Assembly: GCA_027257055.1 (NCBI GenBank)
Contig: JAPVLO010000097.1
Location: forward strand, 434,001 to 498,000
Source: Cephalopachus bancanus
Taxonomy: Eukaryota > Chordata > Mammalia > Primates > Tarsiidae
DNA: 64,000 nucleotides
Direction of reading: 5' to 3'
Part shown: positions 34,649 through 46,323 of the stretch, piece by piece
Numbering within the stretch: position 1 is the first letter of the stretch
How the letters are laid out: each line of letters begins with the position of its first letter
Notes under the pieces: generated by a model
What the model was told of the DNA's origin: nothing
Database searches by the model: none
The model's input: the letters and a program-made list of their open reading frames with translations, nothing else
Program-made: the position numbers and the translations under genes

Positions 34649-34945
34649 TTAAAAAGCTGTTTTTTCTGCTGTCCTTCCATGTATTTCATGCCTAAAATGA
34701 CATATTACATATCGTCCTAAGCAGAACCCCGTTGAAGATAAAAAGGGATGTTGCTTATATTATATCAAGACAACATCACACAGCACTGTCTCAGGCCACC
34801 TATCCATAATCCTCATGGTCCTCGAGCTTTGCCTTGCATTTCTATTCTCATCTTGGGGACCGAGAGCCTGTCCCTGAACCCCAGGCTGTCTGATGAGTGG
34901 AAGTTGTCACCAAGCCACGGGTCTCTCAGACACCGATTGTCTTAC

Positions 34946-35079
34946 CTGAGGACACTGTTCTTTGTCCTCTTGGCTGGACTTCTGCTGTCAGCTGAGTCAG
35001 ACCCTTCCCTTCCGATGTGAGTCCAGGGCCAAGTCCCAAGATCAGTGCCTGTTTGACTCTGAGACAACAGTCCTACTTC
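34946..35079 (-). CDS. Candidate internal exon, unidentified
   Basis: 134 nt on the minus strand between an acceptor (GCTCTATCGCAG) and a near-consensus donor (CTCAG/GTAAGA). It is open throughout, starts in phase 0 and ends with two bases of a split codon. The predicted 44 residues are hydrophilic, with a Ser/Asp/Arg/Lys-rich end (Asp-Ser-Arg-Ser-Pro-Ala-Lys-Arg-Thr-Lys). Phase fits exon candidate 35290-35459 upstream, with a 210-bp intron between. The block 34650-35502 is free of recognised repeats, unusual here. No family was recognised. The weak branch and pyrimidine context and the absence of other confirmed exons keep this tentative. Confidence 0.25.
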
Positions 35080-35289
35080 CTGCGATAGAGCAAATGCTGC
35101 TGTTGATCCGATTATGTGGTTAAAGCACAAGCAGTCCTCATACAAAGACACAGCATGTTTTGCAGTCTGCCAATTACACTTTGCACTCCCGGTCCAGCAC
35201 AAAGTAGGTCATTAGGTCAGAATGCTTTGGGGACTTCCAGCACATGGCAATACTGCCTGAGCTGTGACTCCTAGAAGCTTCCCTCTCAC

Positions 35290-35459
35290 CCGGCTTTTCT
35301 CTTGAGGGTCTTTCAGTCTCTTGGTCAAGTCAAAGGCTTGAATTTCTCTAAAAACACTTGCCACCAAAATACTTTCCAAAACATATCTGCCTGTCATTGT
35401 AATTTCTCCTTTACTTAAAAACACTTGTTCTAGAAGGCCATGTTTAAAATGCATATTTA
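35290..35459 (-). CDS. Candidate internal exon, unidentified
   Basis: 170 nt on the minus strand. The acceptor is strong (CTGTCTTTATTTCCCTTCAAG) and the donor good (GCCGG/GTGAGA). After two bases of a split codon, 56 codons are open and end on a codon boundary. The peptide looks globular and partly helical: Gly-Leu-Leu-Glu-Gln-Val-Phe-Leu, then Gly-Arg-Tyr-Val-Leu-Glu-Ser-Ile-Leu-Val-Ala, then Phe-Asp-Leu-Thr-Lys-Arg-Leu-Lys-Asp-Pro. It joins in phase to 34946-35079. I do not recognise the protein. This is the best coding signal in the window, but it rests on splice motifs and frame alone. Confidence 0.28.
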
Positions 35460-35502
35460 CTTGAAGGGAAATAAAGACAGTTGTGACATATAGGATGCCA
35501 CT

Positions 35503-36047
35503 GCTTTTTTTTTTTTTTTTTGAGTTGGAGTCTCACTCTGTCACCCAGACTGGAGGGCAGTGGCATGCTCCCGGCTACCGCAGCCTCGACCTGCTGGGCT
35601 CCAGCGATCCTTCTGCCTCAGCCTTCCAAGTAGCTGGAACTACAGGCGCGTGCTACCATGCCCAGCCAATTTTTGATTTATTGTAGAGATGAGATCTCGC
35701 CAAGTTGCCCAGGTGGGTCTTGAACCCTCGAGCTCAGGCAATCCACTCACCTCAGCCTCCCAAAGCGCTGGGATTGAGTCAGAGTCTCACCGTCACCCAG
35801 ACTGGAGTGCAGTGGCATGCTCACGGCCACCGCAGCCTCGACCCGCTGGGCTCAGGCAATCCTTCCACCTCAGCCTTTCAGGTAGCTGGAACCACACCTG
35901 GCTGATTTTTTTTATTGTAGAGACAAGGTCTTGCCAAGTTGCCCAGGCTGGTCTCGAATCCCTGGGCTCAGACAATCATCTCACCTCGGCCTCCTAAAGT
36001 GCTGGGATTACAGGCAAGAACCACCACACACTCAGCCATCATGCCTG
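35503..36047 (-). mobile_element. Two fused Alus
   Basis: The first unit (35503-35775) stops at GCGCTGGGATT and runs straight into GAGTCAGAGTCTCACC of the second (35776-36047), with no poly-T between. In transcript sense, an Alu without an A-tail is joined to an Alu lacking its 5' end. Confidence 0.9.
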
Positions 36048-36189
36048 GCTGGAATACTGATACTTTAAACAGCAGGGCTTTTAGGTGCGGATGGGAGGAC
36101 TATTCTTGAACATTATTTGCCAAAGGGTTATCAGTGTAATTGCATCTCCTTGGGGCATTTCTGATAAGCAGGAGGACAAGATTGGAAAG

Positions 36190-37165
36190 GTCTGACACAG
36201 GGAACATGCAGGACTGAACTTCCAAAGACAGAGTTACAAGACCCAGATCTAAGTACCTGAAAACTGCAAGATGCAACGGAAAATTGACTGACACCAGCTG
36301 AGACCAAGATGGAGTCCAAAGCTAACTCGACTTACCCTTTTTGCTTATTATATGCTAATAATAATACATTAGCATGATAAAAGACACCCCCTCCGGCACC
36401 ACGACAGTTTATAATTACCATGGCAATGTCTGGAATTTACTCTGTATGCTTTAAAAAGAAAAGAAGCCCAGAGGGGTGTGGTGGCTCACACCTGTAATCC
36501 TAGCACTTTGAGAAGCAGAGAGGAGAGGACTGCCTGAGCCCATGGATTCGAGACCAGCCTGGGCAACTTGGCGAGACTTTATCTCTACAACAAATCAAAA
36601 AATTACCTGGATGTGGTGGTGTGTGTCTCTAGTTCCAGCTACTCGGAAGGCTAAGGTGGAAGGATCACCTGAGCCCAGCAGGTTGAGGCTGCGATGGCCG
36701 TGAGTCTGCCACTGTGCTCCAGCTGTCCCATAGAGTGAGACTCCGACTCAAAAAAAATTAACAATAAATAAAAAAAAGAGAAACCTTAGATTTGGGGAGC
36801 TCCCCACTCCTTTTTCAGAAAACTCATGAATATTCTGCCCCTTACTTAGCATATAATCAAATATAGCTATACAATTAACACCTCATCAATGTATGGCTGC
36901 TGTTCTTCTTACAGTCCAGTCCAGGTTGCCCTGCCAAGGGAGTAATAGCCTGCTTTCTGTTGTTTCAATAAACTTGACTTCATTTTCCAGCTGAAACCCC
37001 CACAACGTACAGGGACTGCTCTGTCTATGGAGTCATCCTCTTTCTGTTAGTCTTTTCTTTTCATGAACTTGCTTTTGTTTTACTTTGTTGGCCTGATCTT
37101 CAATTCTTTCCTGCACTAGGCCAAGTGCCCACCACTTGGCCTCTTAGGGAATGCCAACTTTGGGG
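36190..37165 (+). mobile_element. Class I ERV LTR, split by an Alu
   Basis: CTAATAATAATACATTAGCATG, AAAACTCATGAATATTCTGCCCC, CAATAAACTTGACTTC and GGGACTGCTCTGTCTATGGAG follow a class I LTR order (core, TATA-side region, poly(A) signal, U5). Exact ends are not resolved. Confidence 0.65.
36466..36775 (+). mobile_element. Alu, lineage-type, in LTR
   Basis: AGAGGGGTGTGGTGGCTC start. ACTCAAAAAAAATTAACAATAAATAAAAA tail. Approximate AAAGAAAAGAAGCC flank. Confidence 0.92.
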
Positions 37166-37211
37166 CTCCTTGACCTGAATCAAGTCCAGTTAAAAGTCTT
37201 CCTTAAAATTA

Positions 37212-37480
37212 AGTTCACCCAGCGCTTTGGGAGGCTGAGGTGAGTGGATTGCCTGAGCCCGCGGGTTCGAGACCTGCCTGGGTAACTTGGCAAGACCTCA
37301 TCTCTACAATAAATCAAAAATTAGCCGGGTGTGGTAGCGCGCGCATGTAATTCCAGCTACCTGGAAGGCTGCAGCGGAAAGATCGCCGGAGTCCAGCAGG
37401 TCAAGGCTGTGGTGGCCGGGAGCGGCCACTGCACTCCAGTCTGGGTGACAGAGTGAGACTCCAACTCAAAAAAAAAAAAA
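37212..37480 (+). mobile_element. Alu, young lineage-type, 5'-truncated
   Basis: Begins CCCAGCGCTTTGGG. Perfect 13-bp duplication AAAATTAAGTTCA on both sides, so the truncated form itself integrated. Confidence 0.95.
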
Positions 37481-37544
37481 AATTAAGTTCAGTCCCCTTT
37501 TCCTGGTCTGTACCTTTCTCTGGTGATCTCTACATTTCTTAAAA

Positions 37545-37700
37545 CTTAAGTAAATTCAATTCAAGAAGGATTTATTGAGGCCCACTTTGTGCATAGTATT
37601 ATACGAGATGCTGGGGTTTCCAAAAAGAATAAGACATAGTCCTGGCCTTCAAGTCACTCAAAGCTTTATGGACCACTCAAGAAAGAACTGTGAACTCCAT
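37545..37700 (-). mobile_element. L2 3' end
   Basis: GAAGGATTTATTGAGGCCCAC, ATACGAGATGCTGGGGTTTCC and GTCCTGGCCTTCAAG resemble the reverse L2 tail. Confidence 0.6.
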
Positions 37701-37769
37701 AGTATCTGTTGTCTGTTCCCACTCAGCCAAAATGTCAGCTCTCCCAGCATGTGTTTAATTTAACATTAC

Positions 37770-38063
37770 ATTGGGCATGGTGGCTCATGCCTGTAATCCC
37801 AGCACTTTGGGAGGCAGAGGCGAGGAGATTACCTGAGCTCAAGGATTTGAGAACAGCCTGAGCAAAATGGTGAGACCTCTTCTCTACAATAAGTAAACAA
37901 AAAAAATAATCAGGGCATGATGGCGCATGCCTGTGGTTCCAGTTACTTGGAAGGCTGAGTCAGAAGGCTCATCTGAGCCCAGCAGGTTGAGGATGCAGTG
38001 GCCGTGAGAGTGCCACTGCACTCCAGCCCGGATGACAGAGTGAGACTCCAACTCAAAAAAAAA
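37770..38063 (+). mobile_element. Alu, lineage-type
   Basis: Flanks TTAACA(T/C)TACA. Followed by a CACACACA-rich tract (38071-38093). Confidence 0.94.
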
Positions 38064-38093
38064 AATTAACACTACACACACACAGACACACAT

Positions 38094-38387
38094 ATATACA
38101 CATTTTATTGAAAAGGAAAAGAATTATAGTAAACATGATCCACCATCCAAGTACATTTACTGAAAAATAATAAATTACACGTGCCTCTTTCAAGGAAAAT
38201 TTCCTAGCAGGTTGCAAGTGCATGTTAATTCTCTGTGTCTTCTAGAGATTTTTTTTGGTTGTTGAGTCTCTAGGCTTAAAGTAACTTAAATACAATTGAA
38301 TTGTATTGAAACTTAAGTAAATTATATATTTATCATAACTCCCTATCCTGAAAGGTATCAAGTTTTTCTTCATTCCTTTTTTATTCT
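38094..38387. other. Unique A/T-rich sequence
   Basis: No repeat or gene recognised. Confidence 0.5.
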
Positions 38388-38673
38388 TTTTTTTGAGTTG
38401 GAGTCTCACTCTGTCGCCCAGACTGGAGTGCAGTGACATAGTCATGGTCACCACACCCTCAACCTGCTGGGGTGAGGTGATCCTTCCACCTCAGCCTTGC
38501 AAGTAGCTGGAACTACAGTTGTGCACCACCATCCCCGGATAATTTTTTGATTTATTGTAGAGATGAGGTCTCACCAAGTTGCCCAGGCTGGTTTTGAACC
38601 CTGGGCTCAGGCAATCCTTTGGCCTCCACCTCCCAAAGTGCTGGGATTACAGGTGTGAGCCACCACACTCAGC
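38388..38673 (-). mobile_element. Alu, lineage-type, first of tandem pair
   Basis: A complete dimer ending CACCACACTCAGC, followed within a few bases by the poly-T end of the next Alu. Confidence 0.92.
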
Positions 38674-38675
38674 TT

Positions 38676-38981
38676 CTTTTTATTTTATTTATTTATTTAT
38701 TTAGTTAGTTGGAGTCTCACTCTGTCACCCAGAATGGAGTGCAGTGGCACACTCACAGCCACCCCAGTGTCAACCTGCTGGGCTCCAGTAATCCTTCTGC
38801 CTCAGCCTTCCAAACAGCTGGAACCACAGGTGTGCACTGCCACACCCAGCTAATTTTTTTTTATTGTAGAGACGAGGTCTCGCCAAGTTGTCGGGGCTGC
38901 TCTCGAACCCGAGGGCTCAGGCAATCCACTCACTTCAGCCTCCCAAAATGCTGGAATTACAGGCTGAGCCACTGAACCCAG
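38676..38981 (-). mobile_element. Alu, young lineage-type, second of pair
   Basis: Tail TTTATTTATTTATTTATTTAGTTAG. Derived GGCTGAGCCACTGAACCC end. Confidence 0.92.
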
Positions 38982-40020
38982 CCCTAATATTTTTTACATG
39001 GCATCCATGGCCTGGAATCTAAAAAGGAGGGACCCCTGAAGGAAGCTGAGCCACTTTGAGCAGCACTGAACTTTTTTAAGAACTCTTTTTGCTGTCCCCT
39101 GAAATCCCAAGTATGGAATATTTATTGAATACTCTTTCTTTTGAGAGTGGAGGAAACTTGATAAAACACGACACTATCAATAGGTGCACCCAGGTTTGGA
39201 AAGTCTCAAGGATTGCTGGTTGTGTCTGCAGCCTTTGTCAACTTAGAAATACATCTGTGTGAGGAGTGATGCACTTTAGACTAAAAGACTGTTGCTTTAA
39301 AAAAGAGGCGTAATCTGGGCCGTTATTCAAGTATTTAGAACAAAGTTTAAACCCAAACTGGGATCAGTGCCTGGGTATTCATCAACTTTGCAAATGAAAA
39401 CAAAATAAAATAGAAAACAATCTGTTAAGTGAAGTAAAGAAAAGACTCAGAGGTAAATTGACGTGTTTGTGAAGAGGTACTTTTAGTAATGTTGCTGTTT
39501 GTCATGTGCAAGTGATGGCTATTTAGATTCAAATTTTAAACAAATTAAACATTATCTTCCCCGTTGTTTTAAACAAGACTATATCATTAGTTTCAAAAAC
39601 TGTTTGGGTACTGTGTAGTCTCCTAAGTGTTTACTTGGCTTGTTGTCTGGAAAATTAGTATTCTTAGACCCAGAACTCTAAATTACAAAGAGATATTTCT
39701 CATAATATGAGATCTTGCAACCCATCCCTGCATTGTTTTAGAGCTGATTCATCTACATAGATGTTCTTTTTTATGTATCCTAAATAAAAAAAAAAAATCA
39801 AAAAGCTTATACTCACTGAATCCATCCTCTGTACTGGGCATCATTTTATACATGCATTAATTCACTTCAGAAAATCTATAGGTTAACAATCTTAATGAGA
39901 AGAACAGCCCTTTTATTCTATTTTAGCACACCTGGTATCAGTGATGTGAATAGCAGACACAAGCCTTGATTTTTTTTTGGTTTGTATTTTGTCCTGATTT
40001 TTGGTGTGTATTTGTTTTCA
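38982..40020. other. Longest repeat-free unique stretch
   Basis: About 1 kb without a recognised repeat, A/T-rich. No frame over 60 codons and no convincing exon. It could include conserved noncoding sequence, which alignment would show. Confidence 0.45.
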
Positions 40021-40024
40021 AGAG

Positions 40025-40195
40025 GATTGTCATGCTGCACTTATCTGAGGATTATTCCAAAAGCTTCAGAAAATATAATTTATCTGTTCTAAGATCCCAT
40101 TAATAGCAAACCTCAGACCCACTATGTCAGAATCTCTGAGCAGGGCCCAAGAGGCTAATTTTTAATTTTCTTATTAAAGGTTGAAAACTATTGTT
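40025..40195. mobile_element. MER5-like hAT element
   Basis: CCCACTATGTCAGAATCTCTGAG and GGGCCCAAGAGGCTAATTTTTAA, then the GGTTGAAAACTATTG end. Confidence 0.6.
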
Positions 40196-40382
40196 CTCTC
40201 TCTTTCTCTCTCCATCTCTCTCTCCTCCCCCCTTTCTCCATCCCCCTATCGCCCCCCCCCTTTGGTAGAGGCAGAATCTTGCTATATTACTCAGGAGGTT
40301 TCAAACTCCTGGGATCAAGCAATCTTCCCTCCTTGGCCTCCCAAAGTGCTAGGATTACAGGTGTGAGCCATCATGCTCACTT
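40196..40382 (-). mobile_element. CT-rich tract and free left Alu monomer
   Basis: A CTCTCTC/CCCCC tract (40196-40260) in place of a poly-T, then GGTAGAGGCAGAATC to CATCATGCTCAC. Confidence 0.83.
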
Positions 40383-40614
40383 TATTTCTGCTTGCTGTCT
40401 ATCTCGACATACCCAAAGTGCTTACAGCTCCTTTCTTTATTTCCCCCCATCTTTGTAGACCAGCCCCTCAGAGAGTTCCTCTTCTTCAGTATCTTCTTTT
40501 TTTCCTGCCACTGGCCCTTCTGCTCGGTTGCAGATAAAATGGAAAACCAACAGCCTAAGAAAATATTTTTTGAGTGCTCTTCCTGTATTTTTCACAAAAT
40601 GCCATATATTGGAG

Positions 40615-40712
40615 GAGAGGTGGCATGCACCTGTAGCCAGGTGTGATGGCACGCACCTGTAGTCCCACCTACTTGGGAGGCTGAGGTAGAAGGATCACCT
40701 GAGCCCAGGAGT
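40615..40712 (+). mobile_element. Alu right-arm fragment with small duplication
   Basis: GGTGGCATGCACCTGTAG and GATGGCACGCACCTGTAG lie side by side. The fragment stops at CAGGAGTTT. Confidence 0.82.
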
Positions 40713-40931
40713 TTCTCCATGTTTGATAGAGAATGCATCCCCAGGGCAGAAGTGGTTCTTATTAATAGGGCCAAGAGTTCAGTGAAAGAAACAGAATGCC
40801 TGACAATTATTATGGCATATGCACATGTCTTCAAGATTTGAACCTACAGAGTTCTTTTTTCCCACAGATAATATCACTGACAATGGCTTACAAAACCCAG
40901 TGCTGGAAGTTTCTTGGTTTTGTAGGATCTC

Positions 40932-40934
<3 letters not shown>

Positions 40935-41005
<71 letters not shown>

Positions 41006-41232
41006 GGGAGTCTCACTCTGTTACCCAGACTGGAGTGCAGTGGCCGCTCCCGGCCACCGCAGCCTCGACTTGCTGGCTCTGGAGATCCTTCCACCTCAGC
41101 CTTCCAAGTAGCTGGAAATACAGGCGCGTGCTTCCACGCCCAGCTAATTTTTGATTTATTGTAGAGATGAGGTCTCGCCAAGTTGCCCAGGCAGGTCTCG
41201 AACCCACGGGCTCAGGCAACCCACTCACCTCA
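40935..41232 (-). mobile_element. (TC)n and Alu, 5'-truncated
   Basis: A TC microsatellite of about 68 bp (40935-41003) replaces the tail. The Alu ends near CACCTCAGC and CTCCCATCT occurs at both edges, again a copy lacking its first 40-50 bases. Confidence 0.9.
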
Positions 41233-41311
41233 GCCTCCCATCTTTTATAATAAATGTTTACTTATTCATCTATTGGTGTATTATTATTTATTTATCTAAA
41301 ATAATTTTTGT

Positions 41312-41602
41312 GTGTGTTGGAGTCTCACTCTGTTGCTCACTCTGAGGTTGGAGTGCAGTGGCTCAATCGTGGTTCACCACAGCCTCGACCTCCTGGGCTC
41401 AGGTGATCCTTCTGCCTCAGCTTCCTGAATAGGAGGAACTAGAGGTGCATGCCACCATGCCCAGGTAAATTTTTGATCTTTTTGTAGAAATGAGGTCTCA
41501 ATGTGTTGCTCAGGCTGGTCGCGAACTCCTGGACTCAAGCAATCCACCTGCCTGGGCCTCCTAAAGTGCTGAAATTACAGGTGTGAGCCACTGCACCTGG
41601 CC
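41312..41602 (-). mobile_element. AluJ-like
   Basis: Flanks AAT(A/T)ATTTTTG. Carries an extra CACTCTGAGGTTG near 41340. Confidence 0.93.
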
Positions 41603-41603
41603 A

Positions 41604-42300
<697 letters not shown>

Positions 42301-42356
42301 CTCTATTTCCAGGCTCTCTGTACTGTGATTTCTTGTGGTATGCTTCAATTTAACTA

Positions 42357-42509
<153 letters not shown>

Positions 42510-42717
42510 TCATCTATATCTATATTTAAATTTATCTATCTATATAAATATATATAAATGTTATGAAGTGGTGGAGAATTATTTAACCCCATTATATTAT
42601 TTAGATTTATTCCAGGTAGATCTGAGTTTCAGCCAATAACACTGCACAGCTCCCAGGTTAAAGGACAGTTAAAAGGAAATGGGAGAAATTTCTAAACCAT
42701 ATACCAATATTTGCCTA

Positions 42718-43365
42718 AGTGGTGTTTTTCAACTGCAGGTCATGACCCATTTATAGGCTCACATGAAACCAATTTAGTGGGTTCACTGATCCAGCATATT
42801 TTAGAAAGAGAGAGAAGAAAAAAAAAAAAAAGGAAAGTAGGCCAGGTGCCGTGATTCACACCTGTAATCCCAGCACTTTGGGAGGCCGAGGCGAGAGGAC
42901 TGCCTGAGCCCAGGGGTTTGAGACCAGCCAGGGCAACTTGGCGAGATCTTGTCTCTACAGTAAATTTTAAAAATTAGCTGGTAATGATGGCACACGCCTG
43001 TGGTTCCAGCTACTTGGAAGACTGAGGCAGAAGGATTGCCTGAGTCCAGCAGGTAGAGGCTGTGGTGTTCATGAGTGTATGAGTGTGCCACTGCACTCCA
43101 GCCTGGGCTCTGACTCAAAAAAAAAGGAAAGTAAGACAAAACATATACAACACATATAGAAAATGTAAGTAGTGTCTTATGAAACACTTGTCTCTCTTTT
43201 GCATTTACAAATATGTGTCTATTGGTTGGTGATATGAAGCCACGGTGTTACAAAGAAAAAAGAAGAATGAAAAACCATTGTCTCTAAGTGTATTCCCTAG
43301 GAAAATAAGTTCTTTAAATCAAAGAAAGGAGTGTATGAGTCAAATAAGTTTGGAAAGTTTGAGAA
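42718..43365. mobile_element. hAT-type DNA transposon, split by an Alu
   Basis: Left end GTGGTGTTTTTCAACTGCAGG and mirrored right end GGAAAGTTTGAGAACCA form weak inverted termini. The interior (ATGACCCATTTATAGG, ACCAATTTAGTGGGTT) resembles a Charlie-type non-autonomous element. Confidence 0.6.
42840..43121 (+). mobile_element. Alu, lineage-type, inside hAT
   Basis: Duplication AAAGGAAAGTA on both sides. Contains a short GAGTGTATGAGTGTG repeat in the right arm. Confidence 0.94.
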
Positions 43366-44560
43366 CCAATTTGCCTTTCGGAGATTCAAAACTCATAAAT
43401 TAGTATATTAAAAGCCCTATAAAGTCTTGCAGTGAAGAAATCTGTTTAACTACACATTTTCCAAAGATGGGCTTCAGCGCTTTCTTCGGTATTCCAAGCA
43501 CATCTCAACATCTGTTAACACCTCCAGCACTGTCACAGCTTCCAAATTCTACTGACAAGTTATAATCACTGAGAGTGCTAACTCCTGTCCTGAGTTTGAT
43601 CTATCGCAATCTAACTCGGATTATTACAAGGAGGGGACTATGGTGTGTGTGTGTAAAAAAATCCAGGCCATCAACTGCATGTCAATTTCCTCTGTCTTAG
43701 TCTTGAAGGAGGATTCGAGTGCTCCACCATGTCTTTCTTTTGGTCACTCATTTAAATCCCAGGGTTTCTTCTAGGTATCTGGCTAAGACCTCTTCTCAAG
43801 CTTCCTCCAATTTAGGTAGACTAAAATAATCTGGAGCTGGAGTGCCAGGTCCCAGGGCCTTTCCTTTGATGACACCTTCTGCAGCCCCACTAGTAGAATG
43901 GATTAAGGGTCAAAGTCCTAATGTCCTGGAATGATGCAGTAACTATCTATAGACTGAGAAACGATAACCCTGGAAAGTGAGTGGACTCCTCTGTATCCCC
44001 AGTTACCATGTCCAGAGTAAGGAGGACACTGATTCAGGAGACCCCCTCTTGCATCAGTAGGTGGGTCTTTATCTGATGTTCTTGAAGCTTCCTCCTCTTC
44101 TCTTAATTTACTTTCTAAAGGTTCTTTTTTGGGGGGGGGCTACTTTTGGCCAAGCATTGTATTAACTCTTTGGGAACTGATGATTGAACACATAATCTTT
44201 CACATCCTGGTTCCAGTAATCACCTGCTTGGACAAAATGGTGATTCCCAACTCTGTCCAACATCTGCCCAGATGCATTTAGGTCAGGCCATTGTTTTACA
44301 TGATCGCTATCACTACCACAGAAACCACGTCTTCATTTCACAGAAACGTCTACTCTGATTAAAGAAAAAACACACAACTCATATTTACCTTAGAAACACA
44401 GATCAAGTCAGTTTCCTGCTTGGGATGGTTCCCTTGATAACAACCCCTTTGTTCCCTCAGAGAAAAACCATGATATCAGTAAGTGCTGCCACCATCCGAC
44501 AGCAGCTGGCCAAGGTTCACATCATATTCATGTTTGGGTAAGTCATACCCAGTGGAATTC
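43366..44560. other. Unidentified block with short minus-strand open frames
   Basis: About 1.2 kb without a recognised repeat. On the minus strand a 55-codon stretch (about 44155-44320) and a stretch of about 70 codons ending near 43920 are open with ordinary amino-acid composition. A C/G run at 44136-44144 lies between them. It could be a decayed processed pseudogene or retroviral coding remnant. No protein was recognised. Confidence 0.35.
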
Positions 44561-44723
44561 TGTTTAGGCAAGAATCATTTCAGAGACGATAGACTGCTTT
44601 AATATGAGTTAAATGAAAGTGGTTACTGATGCTAATGAAACTGATCCATGAAAAGGGTGCAAAATCCATGTTAAGCTTAGATATCAAAAATGCTGAGAAG
44701 GTGATACAAAATTAAAGATCCTG

Positions 44724-45131
44724 GCCAGGTGTAGTGGCTCATGCCTGTAATCCCAGCATTTTGGGAGGCAGAAGTGGGAGGATTGCTTGAGGACAGGAGT
44801 TCAAGACTAGTCTGGGCATCAAAATGAGACCTTGTCTCTACAAAAAATAAAAAATTAGCCAGGGCCAGGTATGGTGGCTCATGCCTGTAATCTTAGCACT
44901 TTGGGAGGCCAAGGTGAGAGAACTGCTTGAGCCCAAGAGTTCAAGACCAGCCTGGGCAACATAGAGAGATCTCATCTCTAAAAAAGTTAAAAAATTAACT
45001 AAGTGTGGTGGTGCATGCCTGTAGTCTCAGCTACTCAGGAAGCTGAGGCAGAAGGATCTCCTGAATCTAGGCAGTCAAGGCTGCAGTGAGCTGTGAGTGT
45101 GCTACTACACTCTAGGCTCAAAACAACAACC
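44724..45131 (+). mobile_element. Trimeric Alu (left-left-right)
   Basis: A left arm (44724-44863) is followed by a complete dimer starting GGCCAGGTATGGTGG. A single pair of duplications, AAAATTAAAG(A/G)TCCT, encloses all three units, suggesting one insertion event or insertion of the dimer in a monomer's tail. Confidence 0.93.
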
Positions 45132-45339
45132 AAAATTAAAGGTCCTATAAACCTTTAGCCTCAAGTTCTGCAAGTTATCTTTAAAACAAAAACAAAAATT
45201 CAAACAAAACAAAGCATGTGGCTTTTCACTGAACAATATTGAGAAATACTTTTGAAGTGCTGGCTACATCCACGCCAGCCACTATAAAACTTTTATTGTA
45301 AAATTTCCTCTTTGTTAAGTGACATGAAAAGAACTATAC

Positions 45340-45625
45340 TCTTTAGATAGTAGAGGATAACAGTGGCATTGTACTTGGTACTGGTCAGAGTACATCTGGA
45401 ACATGACGTTCAGTTCTAAGCATTTCATTTTTAGGGCAACACAGGCAGATGAAAGTATTCTTAGAGAAGAGAGGGGAAAATGGAAAGGGAGTTTAAAATC
45501 ATACATAAAGAACACTTCTAAAGAAGGTACTTTTTTTAGGGTAGAAAAGAGCAGATTGTAAGGATACACAACAGTTCATTAACTCTCTTCAAATGTCCAG
45601 AGAGGCAGCACTCTCATTATACATT
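45340..45625 (+). mobile_element. L3/CR1-like LINE relic
   Basis: GGTACTGGTCAGAGTACATCTGG, GTTCAGTTCTAAGCA and CTTCAAATGTCCAGAG resemble the conserved 3' coding end of mammalian CR1/L3. Confidence 0.55.
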
Positions 45626-45728
45626 GCTGTGAAAAGCAACACCCAGATAAAGGATAGAGGTCATGAGCAGGCATGTTTCAGCTCAATCTAAGATCTAGAT
45701 TAGTGTTTTGCTTTGGTATCAGTGACTT

Positions 45729-45837
45729 TTTTCTATGTTGCCTAGGCTTGTCTTGAACTTCTAGGTACAAGGGATTCTTCCTTGTCAGCCTCCCAAGTAG
45801 CAGGGACCACAGGCACGAACTACCTACCACATCCAGC
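45729..45837 (-). mobile_element. Alu monomer fragment
   Basis: TCTATGTTGCCTAGGC to CCTACCACATCCAGC, flanked by TCAGTGACT. Confidence 0.82.
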
Positions 45838-45896
45838 TTCAGTGACTCCTCAGAGGAAACCAAGCTTAGGTTAAACTATCACTCTGGAATATTGTA

Positions 45897-46178
45897 TCTA
45901 TCTATCTGTCTATCTATCTATTTATTTATTTATGCAAGTCAGTGTCTCACTCTGTTGCCCAGGCTAGAGTGCATGCTCATGGTTACCACAGCCTCAGCTT
46001 TCCAAGTAGCTGGAACTACAGGTGTGCACCACCATGCCAGGCTAATTTTTTGGTTTCACTACAGAGACGAGGTCTTGCCAGGTTGCCCAGGCTGGTCTAG
46101 AACTCCTGTGCTCAGGCAATCGGCCCACCTTGGCCTCCTAAAGCGCTGGGATTATAGGCATGAGCCACCATGACCTGA
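45897..46178 (-). mobile_element. Alu, lineage-type, with (TATC)n tail
   Basis: The tail is a TCTA/TTTA microsatellite (45897-45932). Flanked by TGGAATATTGTA. Confidence 0.93.
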
Positions 46179-46323
46179 TGGAATATTGTAACTTTAAATT
46201 CTATTTTGAATATGAGATTTTATGTTCCTTTTTTGATCTTTGGTCAACATGAAACCTAGAATCTGATGAAGAAATTAGGCCACATTTTTACAATTCTACA
46301 ATACATTTGGAAAGTTCTAGCCT

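Noticed and set aside
40935..41003. Long TC tract as a possible regulatory or triplex element
   Set aside because: It occupies the position of an Alu tail, so it is explained as tail expansion.
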